Source of the DNA: an uncultured Ruminococcus sp.
GTDB taxonomy: Bacteria > Bacillota > Clostridia > Oscillospirales > Ruminococcaceae
Reading direction: 5' to 3'
Length of the DNA: 11,706 nucleotides
Assembly (NCBI GenBank): GCA_946404705.1
Contig: CAMJES010000038.1
Span: 1-11,706, forward strand
Positions within the stretch are counted from its first letter, which is position 1. The number at the start of each line of letters is the position of its first letter. Below are positions 5,838 to 11,706 of the stretch, one piece after another. Both the position numbers and the translations under genes were made by a program. A model generated the notes under the pieces. The model was not told where the DNA came from. It made no database searches and saw only the letters and a program-made list of their open reading frames with translations.

Positions 5838-6791
5838 ATGGAGATAAAGGGATATACCTACGGATATGACGCAAGGAAGGGAATGCTCACCGACCCAAGG
5901 GCGTCCGAATCAATGGAAAAGCTTGCATCACTTGGAACAAACTGGGTCTGCCTTGCAATGCCTATCGAGCAGGAGCATTTCTATTCGACCACATTCGGAT
6001 TTGACTACCGCAAAAACTCAACCGACAAGGAGCTTACCTTTGCGATAGACAAGCTTAAATCGCTCGGTCAGCATATCTGCTTAAAGCCAATGCTCAACTG
6101 CGCTGACGGAACATGGAGAGCGCACATCGGTTTCCCCGAAGCCGACTGGGGCGACACCAACTACTGGAAGGAATGGTTCTCCTGCTACACGGCTTTTATC
6201 TGTCACTATGCCGAAATTGCCGAGGATACGGGCTGCGAAATGCTTTGCATCGGCTGTGAAATGCTCGGCACCGAGCGTAAGGAGGACTACTGGAGAGCGC
6301 TTATCGCCGAGGTTCGCAAGGTTTACAGCGGAAAACTTGTTTACAACGCAAACCACGGCAAGGAACGCAGCATACGTTGGTTCGATGCTGTGGACTACAT
6401 AGGAACATCCGCTTATTACCCCGTTTCAAAGGGCGCAGGTGCAACGCTTGAAGAAATGTGCGCCGCTTGGGAATACCACAAAAAGGATCTTGCAGCACTT
6501 TCCGCGGAGCTTGGAAAGAAGATAATCTTCATGGAGATAGGCTGCCGAAGCGCAAGCGGCTGTTCGGCTATGCCGTGGGATTTCACGCACAGGGACTTGC
6601 CTTATGATGAAGACGAGCAGGCGAATTTCTTTGAATCGGCGATGAAAAGTATGTGGAAAGAAGAATGGTTCAGCGGTTTCTTCTGGTGGGACTGGTATAC
6701 CTTCCTGCCGAAGCGCGAAAATGAACTTGGTTTCTCAATTTACGGCAAAAAAGCTGAGAAAATCGTAAGAGAATGGTATATAAACAAGTGA
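5838..6791 (+). CDS. Glycoside hydrolase family 113-like protein (putative mannanase/mannosidase-type)
   Basis: A 317-aa TIM-barrel protein resembling GH113. The putative acid/base is Glu141 in MLCIGCEMLGTE (135-146) and the putative nucleophile Glu233 in IIFMEIGCRSASG (230-241). Aromatic subsite residues appear in FSGFFWWDWYTFLP (278-291) and around HIGFPEADWGDTNYW (96-110). GH113 members studied are retaining beta-1,4-mannanases, so action on manno-oligosaccharides is the first guess, not a demonstrated activity. There is no signal peptide or binding module, so it acts in the cytoplasm on imported oligosaccharides. It lies 15 nt after queH with GAAAGGAAAG before the ATG and is probably the last gene of the feo transcript; no transporter for the sugar is nearby. 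Confidence 0.82.
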   Translation: MEIKGYTYGYDARKGMLTDPRASESMEKLASLGTNWVCLAMPIEQEHFYSTTFGFDYRKNSTDKELTFAIDKLKSLGQHICLKPMLNCADGTWRAHIGFPEADWGDTNYWKEWFSCYTAFICHYAEIAEDTGCEMLCIGCEMLGTERKEDYWRALIAEVRKVYSGKLVYNANHGKERSIRWFDAVDYIGTSAYYPVSKGAGATLEEMCAAWEYHKKDLAALSAELGKKIIFMEIGCRSASGCSAMPWDFTHRDLPYDEDEQANFFESAMKSMWKEEWFSGFFWWDWYTFLPKRENELGFSIYGKKAEKIVREWYINK

Positions 6792-6914
6792 TTTTGCAAG
6801 TTTTGTGTTAAAATAATTCATCATATTGCCATTTTATAGATTAATTAAGCCTTTTTATGTTAAAAATGCCTAAATATCGTCAAATTGTCAAGTTAAATTC
6901 ATCTTGTTTTTACC

Positions 6915-6943
6915 TTGACTTTTGATGATTAAAAAGGTATTAT
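6915..6943 (+). promoter_or_regulatory. Promoter of the liv (branched-chain amino-acid ABC) operon
   Basis: TTGACT (6915-6920, one mismatch), 17-bp spacer and TATTAT (6938-6943, one mismatch). Predicted start near 6950, so the leader is about 113 nt long. The AT-rich stretch 6792-6914 upstream holds no gene and no convincing terminator for the GH113 gene. Confidence 0.78.
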
Positions 6944-6977
6944 TTATAGTGTACATTAAAACAAGGGAAACTCTGAA

Positions 6978-7027
6978 TTAAGTTGACCTTGCACAGCTGC
7001 CGCAAACCGCCGTGCGGCTGTACTTAA
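6978..7027 (+). promoter_or_regulatory. Stem-loop in the livJ leader
   Basis: ACAGCTGC (6993-7000) pairs with GCGGCTGT (7014-7021), 8 bp including one G-U, around a 13-nt loop. TTAAGT (6978-6983) and ACTTAA (7022-7027) can add an outer 6-bp stem with a 9-nt left bulge. It ends 35 nt before the livJ ATG and has no U-tract. It may stabilise the mRNA 5' end or sense a ligand; no known riboswitch or T-box motif (no TGGNACCGCG-like element) was seen. Confidence 0.5.
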
Positions 7028-7062
7028 CAAAACTAAATATGGCGGAGAAAAGGGAGTTAATT

Positions 7063-8283
7063 ATGAAATTTTCCAAGAAGGTTCTTGCATTCAGCCTTGC
7101 TGCTTGCATGACAGTCCCCTTCCTTGCAGGATGTTCAAGCAAGGACACAGAAACAACCACAAATTCCGAAGGCGGTTCTGCTGATTCATCAAGCACTATC
7201 GTTATCGGCGGTATCGGCCCTGTTACAGGCGGCGCTGCAGTTTATGGAAACGCTGTTAAGAACGGTATCCAGCTCGCAATTGACGAGATCAACGCTGCAG
7301 GCGGCGTAAACGGCATCAAGCTCGAACTCAATTTCCAGGATGACGAACACAACGAGGAAAAGGCTGTTAACGCTTACAACACACTTAAAGATAAGGATAT
7401 GAAGCTCCTTATCGGTACAGTTACTTCCAACCCCTGCATCGCTGTTGCTGCAGAAAGTGCAAAGGACAATATGTTCCAGCTCACACCTTCCGGTTCCGCA
7501 GTTGACTGTGTTGCAAACGACAACGCATTCCGTATCTGCTTCAATGACCCCAACCAGGGTGTTGCTTCCGCACAGTACATCGCTCAGAACAATGTTGCTT
7601 CCAAGGTCGCTGTAATTTATGACAGCTCCGATGTTTACTCCACAGGTATTTATGAAAAGTTCACTTCCGAAGCTGCTGCTCAGAACCTTGAAGTAGTTGC
7701 TGCAGAAGCATTCACATCCGATTCCAAGACTGACTTCTCCGTACAGATCCAGAAGGTTCAGGAATCCGGCGCAGAGCTTCTCTTCCTTCCTATCTACTAT
7801 CAGGAAGCTGCTCTTATCCTCCAGCAGGCATCCAAGGCAGGTCTTAGCGTTAAGTATTTCGGCTGCGATGGCCTTGACGGACTTATCGACCAGCTCGGCG
7901 AAGACGTTGCTCTTGCTGAGGGCGTAATGCTCCTTACTCCTTTCGCTGCTGACGCTAAGGATGACAAGACAGTTGCTTTCACAACAGCTTACAAGGCTGC
8001 ATACAACAACGAAGTTCCGATCCAGTTCGCTGCTGACGGCTATGATGCAGTTTACGCTGTAAAGGCTGCTATGGAAAAGGCAGGCATCACAGACGCTTCT
8101 ATCTCTGCTTCCGACCTCTGCGATGCTCTCAAGGTTGCTATGACCGAGATCACAGTTGAAGGCGTTACAGGTAATATCACATGGACAGCTGACGGTGAGC
8201 CTACAAAGGATCCTAAGGCTATGGAGATCGTTATTACCGAGAACGAAGACGGCACAAAGACAGGTTCTTACGCAGCTCTTTAA
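7063..8283 (+). CDS. livJ: ABC transporter substrate-binding lipoprotein, branched-chain amino acid (LivJ/LivK type)
   Basis: A 406-aa exported lipoprotein: basic start MKFSKKV, hydrophobic core and lipobox LAGC with Cys24 as the lipidated residue, then a Ser/Thr/Gly linker (25-44). The mature part has the periplasmic-binding-protein fold of the Leu/Ile/Val family: IVIGGIGPVTGGAAVYG (46-62), GIQLAIDEINAAGG (68-81), GIKLELNFQDDEHN, and a C-terminal TGNITWTADGEPTKDPKAMEIV. It catches the amino acid outside the membrane and delivers it to LivHM. I chose ATG 7063 for its AAAAGGGAG site; an in-frame GTG at 7012 lies inside the leader stem-loop. Codon use is strongly biased (Lys almost only AAG, Ala mostly GCT/GCA), unlike feoB, pointing to high expression. 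Exact ligand (Leu, Ile, Val or another) is not certain. Confidence 0.93.
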   Translation: MKFSKKVLAFSLAACMTVPFLAGCSSKDTETTTNSEGGSADSSSTIVIGGIGPVTGGAAVYGNAVKNGIQLAIDEINAAGGVNGIKLELNFQDDEHNEEKAVNAYNTLKDKDMKLLIGTVTSNPCIAVAAESAKDNMFQLTPSGSAVDCVANDNAFRICFNDPNQGVASAQYIAQNNVASKVAVIYDSSDVYSTGIYEKFTSEAAAQNLEVVAAEAFTSDSKTDFSVQIQKVQESGAELLFLPIYYQEAALILQQASKAGLSVKYFGCDGLDGLIDQLGEDVALAEGVMLLTPFAADAKDDKTVAFTTAYKAAYNNEVPIQFAADGYDAVYAVKAAMEKAGITDASISASDLCDALKVAMTEITVEGVTGNITWTADGEPTKDPKAMEIVITENEDGTKTGSYAAL

Positions 8284-8313
8284 TCCCGACATTTATAATT
8301 TGTTTTGCATCTG

Positions 8314-8366
8314 AAGACCCGTATATACTGCACGGCGCCCAAAAGGCGCTGTGATGTGCGGGTCTT
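8314..8366 (+). terminator. Intercistronic stem-loop after livJ (attenuator candidate)
   Basis: AAGACCCG (8314-8321) pairs with CGGGTCTT (8359-8366); inside, CACGGCGCC (8331-8339) pairs with GGCGCTGTG (8345-8353, one G-U) with loop CAAAA. The 3' side is followed only by ATTTGC, so termination is probably partial. It starts 30 nt after the livJ stop and is the likely 3' end or decay barrier of an abundant livJ mRNA. Confidence 0.6.
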
Positions 8367-8385
8367 ATTTGCAATTAAAAGCCTA

Positions 8386-8438
8386 CTGCTGTAAATTAAA
8401 GCACCTTCGGCTTCGGGATATGCTTTAATTTGCAGCAG
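8386..8438 (+). other. 18-bp stem-loop before livH
   Basis: CTGCTGTAAATTAAAGCA (8386-8403) pairs along its full 18 nt with 8421-8438 (17 Watson-Crick pairs and one U-G). The 17-nt loop contains CTTCGG twice in tandem (8405-8410, 8411-8416), each a C(UUCG)G tetraloop sequence. No U-tract follows, so it is probably an RNase-blocking or mRNA-ratio element; a small repeat element inserted here is an alternative. It ends 33 nt before the livH ATG. Confidence 0.7.
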
Positions 8439-8471
8439 AATAAATAATTTGAGAAAGGGGTCAAGGCTCTT

Positions 8472-9353
8472 ATGATGAGTTTCATTTCCTACCTTGTAAA
8501 CGGAATAAGCCTCGGCAGCATTTACGCACTTATCGCTCTGGGCTATACTATGGTTTACGGCATTGCAAAAATGCTGAATTTCGCCCACGGAGATATTATT
8601 ATGGTCGGAGGCTTTACGATATTTACCGCAATGTCGACCGCATGGTGTCCCGTTTGGCTGTCCGTGCTTATCGGCATAGCTGTATGCACCGTTCTCGGTG
8701 TTGTAGTTGAAAAGGTTGCCTATAAGCCCCTCAGAACCGCTCCTCCGCTTGCAGTCCTTATTACTGCTATCGGCGTAAGCTACCTGCTCCAGAATGTTGC
8801 GCTTCTTATTTTCGGTTCGGCTTCGCAGAGCTTCACTTCTATCGTAAAGAACATCGCTCCCGTTACTCTCGGCGGCGTTACTATTTCAATGGAAACCATT
8901 ATCTCTATTGTGATTTCACTTATTATAATGGTATGTCTTACAATTTTCATAAACAAGACCAAAGCCGGAAAGGCTATGCTTGCAGTTTCGGAGGATAAAG
9001 GCGCTGCACAGCTTATGGGAATCAACGTAAACGCAACCATTTCACTCACATTTGCGATAGGTTCGGCTCTTGCAGGCGTTGCAAGCGCACTCCTCTGCTC
9101 GTCCTATCCGCAGATCAGCCCTTACACAGGTTCAATGCCCGGAATCAAGGCTTTCGTTGCAGCTGTTTTCGGCGGTATCGGCAGCATTCCCGGCGCTATG
9201 ATAGGCGGAATCCTCCTTGGAGTTATCGAGAACCTTTCAAAGGCATATATTTCCTCACAGCTTTCCGACGCTATCGTATTCCTTGTGCTTATTGTTGTTC
9301 TTATCGTTAAGCCTACTGGAATTATGGGCAAGAAGATAAACGAAAAGGTATAA
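8472..9353 (+). CDS. livH: Branched-chain amino-acid ABC transporter permease LivH
   Basis: A 293-aa integral membrane protein with about eight hydrophobic segments. Family signatures: NGISLGSIYALIALGYTMVYGIAKMLNFAHGD (10-41), LRTAPPLAVLITAIGVSYLLQN (87-108), the cytoplasmic coupling loop GKAMLAVSEDKGAAQLMGINV (166-186) that contacts the ATPases, AVFGGIGSIPGAMIGG (231-246) and the C-terminal KPTGIMGKK. It forms the membrane channel with LivM. The start may be either of two adjacent ATGs (8472 or 8475); AAAGGGG and AAGG lie upstream. It follows livJ after a 188-nt gap with two stem-loops and precedes livM by 13 nt. Confidence 0.95.
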   Translation: MMSFISYLVNGISLGSIYALIALGYTMVYGIAKMLNFAHGDIIMVGGFTIFTAMSTAWCPVWLSVLIGIAVCTVLGVVVEKVAYKPLRTAPPLAVLITAIGVSYLLQNVALLIFGSASQSFTSIVKNIAPVTLGGVTISMETIISIVISLIIMVCLTIFINKTKAGKAMLAVSEDKGAAQLMGINVNATISLTFAIGSALAGVASALLCSSYPQISPYTGSMPGIKAFVAAVFGGIGSIPGAMIGGILLGVIENLSKAYISSQLSDAIVFLVLIVVLIVKPTGIMGKKINEKV

Positions 9354-9366
9354 GGAGGCGCAGGTC

Positions 9367-10440
9367 ATGAAAAAAACTACTGTCAATAACCTTATCACCT
9401 GCGGAATAGTCCTTGCATTCTTTATTATATGCGGCGTTCTTTCCTCGGCAGGTGTTCTCGGAAGCAAGCTGAGCGGATTGCTTATCCCCATCGGAATATA
9501 CATAATCCTTTCTATTTCGCTCAATCTTACTGTTGGTATTCTCGGTGAGCTTTCACTTGGCCACGCAGGCTTTATGTGCGTTGGCGCTTATGTCGGCGGC
9601 GTATTCTCTATCCTTGTGCAGAACGTTATCACCGTATCTTGGCTCAGGATATCACTTGCTATCGTTATCGGTGGATTGGCTGCCGCTTTGTTCGGAGTTC
9701 TTATCGGCATACCGGTATTAAGACTTAGGGGTGACTACCTTGCTATAGTAACCCTCGGCTTCGGTGAAATAATCAAGAGCATTGCAAACAACATTTATAT
9801 TGTTAAGGACATAAACGGTCTTCATTTTTCCTTTGCTTCCCCTGTTTCGGGAGTAGACGCTGCAACAGCTTCCGATATTTTCAAGGGCGCTCAGGGTATA
9901 AAAGCACCGCAGGACACTACTCTGGTCATCGTAGTGATCGTTCTTATGTTAAGCCTTATAGTTATTATGAATCTTGTCGATTCAAAGACAGGCCGCGCCT
10001 GCATGGCTATCCGTGATAACTACATTGCTGCGCAGTCTGTCGGCATAAACGTTACAAAATACAGACTTGCCGCTTTCGTAGTATCCGCTGCTATTGCGGG
10101 AGTTGCCGGAGTCCTTTACTCGCACTCTCTCGCAGTTCTTGCACCTAAAAAGTTCGACTACAACCTTTCGATTCTGATACTTGTATTCGTTGTTCTCGGC
10201 GGCCTTGGAAGCATGAGAGGTTCTATCATTGCCACCATTATTCTCTATGCTCTCCCCGAGATATTCCGTGAAGTCGGAGATTACCGTATGCTCATCTATG
10301 CAATCGTACTTATTGCAATGATGATATTCAAGAACGCTCCGTATTTCAAAAATCTTATGGAGAAAATAAAGGCTCTCCCCATATTTGAAAAGCTTAAACC
10401 TAAACAAAAGGTCAAAACTGCAGGAGGTGAATCAAAATGA
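9367..10440 (+). CDS. livM: Branched-chain amino-acid ABC transporter permease LivM
   Basis: A 357-aa polytopic membrane protein. Signatures: ISLNLTVGILGELSLGHAGFMCVGAY (50-75), VLRLRGDYLAIVTLGFGEI (117-135), the coupling loop MAIRDNYIAAQSVGINVTKYRLAAF (213-237), then AGVAGVLYSHS and FVVLGGLGSMRGS. The C-terminus is a basic tail (KLKPKQKVKTAGGESK) typical of the Gram-positive versions. It pairs with LivH to form the pore. AAGGAGG stands 8 nt before the ATG. Its stop overlaps the livG start by 4 bases (ATGA), so their translation is likely coupled. Confidence 0.95.
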   Translation: MKKTTVNNLITCGIVLAFFIICGVLSSAGVLGSKLSGLLIPIGIYIILSISLNLTVGILGELSLGHAGFMCVGAYVGGVFSILVQNVITVSWLRISLAIVIGGLAAALFGVLIGIPVLRLRGDYLAIVTLGFGEIIKSIANNIYIVKDINGLHFSFASPVSGVDAATASDIFKGAQGIKAPQDTTLVIVVIVLMLSLIVIMNLVDSKTGRACMAIRDNYIAAQSVGINVTKYRLAAFVVSAAIAGVAGVLYSHSLAVLAPKKFDYNLSILILVFVVLGGLGSMRGSIIATIILYALPEIFREVGDYRMLIYAIVLIAMMIFKNAPYFKNLMEKIKALPIFEKLKPKQKVKTAGGESK

Positions 10441-11207
10441 GTGAAGCTGCACCTATGCTTGAAATAAAAAATCTTGCGATACAGTTCGGCGGTCTTAAAG
10501 CGGTCGACAACCTGAACCTTACCATAAAGAAAAATCAGCTTTACGGTCTTATCGGCCCCAACGGCGCAGGCAAGACTACCGTTTTTAATATGCTCACGGG
10601 CGTGTACAAGCCCACCTCCGGCACTATCTACCTTAACGGAGAAAACATCACAGGCAAATCCCCTGCTCAGATAAACAAGCACGGTATTGCCCGTACTTTC
10701 CAGAATATCCGTCTTTTTAAGGATATGTCCGTTCTTGACAACGTTAAAGTCGGACTTCACAATCAGAAAAAATACACCGGCATTGAGGGCGTTCTCCGTC
10801 TTCCGCGCTATTTCAAAGAAGAAAAGGAAATGGACGAGAAAGCGACAGAACTTCTGAAGGTCTTCGAGCTTGACGGAGAAAAAGACACTCTTTCCTCAAA
10901 TCTCCCTTACGGCAAGCAGAGAAAGCTCGAAATTGCCCGTGCGCTTGCAACAAATCCGAAGCTTCTTCTGCTTGATGAACCTGCCGCAGGAATGAACCCT
11001 AATGAAACGGCAGACCTCATGCGAACTATCCGCTTTATAATCGAAAAATTTGATATGACCATTCTTCTTATCGAGCATGATATGAAGCTTGTTTCGGGAA
11101 TATGCGAGGAAGTGACCGTTCTCAACTTCGGTCAGGAGCTTGCACAAGGCGTTACGACTGAAGTCCTCAACGATCCGAAGGTCATCACGGCATATTTAGG
11201 CGAATAA
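10437..11207 (+). CDS. livG: Branched-chain amino-acid ABC transporter ATP-binding protein LivG
   Basis: A 256-aa cytoplasmic ABC ATPase: Walker A GPNGAGKTT (40-48), Q-loop TFQN (87-90, Gln89), signature LPYGKQRKLEIARAL (156-170), Walker B LLLLDEP (176-182) and switch His213 in LLIEHDMKLV. The variant signature LPYG, not LSGG, together with the long insert between Q-loop and signature and the IEHDM switch, is typical of LivG proteins. It powers LivHM together with LivF. AGGAGGTG lies before the ATG, inside the livM end. The gene is complete; livF follows after 12 nt. Confidence 0.95.
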   Translation: MSEAAPMLEIKNLAIQFGGLKAVDNLNLTIKKNQLYGLIGPNGAGKTTVFNMLTGVYKPTSGTIYLNGENITGKSPAQINKHGIARTFQNIRLFKDMSVLDNVKVGLHNQKKYTGIEGVLRLPRYFKEEKEMDEKATELLKVFELDGEKDTLSSNLPYGKQRKLEIARALATNPKLLLLDEPAAGMNPNETADLMRTIRFIIEKFDMTILLIEHDMKLVSGICEEVTVLNFGQELAQGVTTEVLNDPKVITAYLGE

Positions 11208-11219
11208 GGAGGGAACCCC

Positions 11220-11706
11220 ATGTCAATGCTTCATGTAGAAAACTTAGAGGTCTATTACGGCGCTATTCATGCGATAAAAGGTGTTTCCTTCGATGTTGAA
11301 CAGGGTGAGATAATCGCTCTTATCGGCGCAAACGGCGCAGGAAAAACCACCATTCTTCACACAATAACAGGTCTTGTTCCTGCGCATTCGGGAAGCGTTA
11401 CCTTTAACGGCGTAAATCTTACAAAAACTCCTGCGCATAAGATAGTCGGCCTTGGAATGGCTCATGTTCCCGAGGGAAGACGTATTTTCCAGCAGCTTAC
11501 CGTTTATGAAAACCTTATGCTCGGCGCATATACGCGTTCAGACAAGGCTGAGATAGAAGACACACTTTCGACTGTTTTCAAGCATTTTCCGCGGCTTGAA
11601 GAGCGCCGCACACAGATAGCAGGAACGCTCTCCGGTGGTGAACAGCAGATGCTCGCAATGGGCAGAGCGCTTATGTCGCATCCGTCCATCATTCTTATGG
11701 ATGAAC
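11220..11706 (+). CDS. livF: Branched-chain amino-acid ABC transporter ATP-binding protein LivF, 3' end cut by window
   Basis: The first 162 codons of a second ABC ATPase: MSMLHVENLEVYYGAIHAIKG, Walker A GANGAGKTT (36-44), VPEGRRIFQQLTVYENL (83-99, with the Q-loop region VPEGRRIF characteristic of LivF), signature LSGGEQQ (137-143) and the start of Walker B IILMDE (157-162). The window ends inside the Walker B, so about 70 further residues are expected. AAGGAGGG lies 6 nt before the ATG. It is the last classical member of the livJHMGF order; the gene is truncated by the window, not by mutation. Confidence 0.95.
   Translation, partial: MSMLHVENLEVYYGAIHAIKGVSFDVEQGEIIALIGANGAGKTTILHTITGLVPAHSGSVTFNGVNLTKTPAHKIVGLGMAHVPEGRRIFQQLTVYENLMLGAYTRSDKAEIEDTLSTVFKHFPRLEERRTQIAGTLSGGEQQMLAMGRALMSHPSIILMDE

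Noticed and set aside
6849..6870. Weak hairpin GCC-TTTTT/AAAAA-TGC in the gap after GH113 as terminator
   Set aside because: The stem is mostly A-T with a mismatch and is not followed by a U-tract.
7189..8292. Minus-strand 367-codon open frame opposite livJ
   Set aside because: It results from the strong codon bias of livJ, which removes stop codons on the opposite strand; the product is Cys/Ser/Val-rich without any recognisable domain.
10902..10925. LivG signature LPYG instead of LSGG as a defective ATPase
   Set aside because: LivG proteins often have a variant (L-x-YG-Q/K-QR) signature; all other nucleotide-binding motifs are intact.

Overview
The window looks like the end of a contig from a chromosome of a low-to-medium GC, Gram-positive-type anaerobe, most likely a gut or rumen Clostridia member near Oscillospiraceae/Ruminococcaceae. 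The evidence is the rpmG-secE-nusG order, strong AGGAGG-type ribosome binding sites, FeoAB with the small FeoB-associated Cys-rich protein, QueH instead of QueG, and a lipoprotein-type amino-acid binding protein. The taxonomic call is an inference from gene content, not from a marker-gene comparison. I see no phage, IS element, CRISPR array, rRNA or tRNA.

Left end (1-89): the first 45 bases are not genomic. Bases 12-45 match the Illumina TruSeq index-read adapter, and bases 4-11 look like the 8-nt sample index. Genomic sequence starts at 46, inside the first codons of nusG (minus strand).

Minus-strand housekeeping operon (46-821): rpmG (L33), secE and the start of nusG are read leftwards from a near-consensus promoter at 792-821, with a leader of about 190 nt that carries repeated AGAGGT(CAT) motifs.

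Minus-strand metabolic pair (900-2472): a sugar phosphate isomerase/epimerase-like TIM-barrel protein followed by a ThuA-like protein, with a 4-base overlap and their own extended -10 promoter. This is probably a small carbohydrate-utilisation unit of unknown substrate.

Plus-strand iron operon (2528-6791): a perfect-consensus promoter drives feoA-feoB (ferrous iron import), then a 51-aa FeoB-associated Cys-rich membrane protein, queH (epoxyqueuosine reductase, an Fe-S enzyme) and a GH113-like intracellular glycosidase. An 18-bp perfect palindrome lies between this promoter and the divergent isomerase promoter and is the best operator candidate in the window.

Plus-strand branched-chain amino-acid ABC transporter (6915-11706): promoter, structured leader, livJ-type lipoprotein, an intercistronic region with two strong stem-loops, then livH, livM, livG and a livF cut by the window end. 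livJ has strongly biased codon use, fitting a highly expressed binding protein, and the stem-loops probably set the high livJ : low livHMGF ratio.

Most of the window is ordinary, well-known gene content. I found no convincing undescribed multi-gene system. The points most worth checking are the adapter contamination, the divergent-promoter palindrome, the livJ-livH stem-loops and the repeat-rich rpmG promoter/leader.
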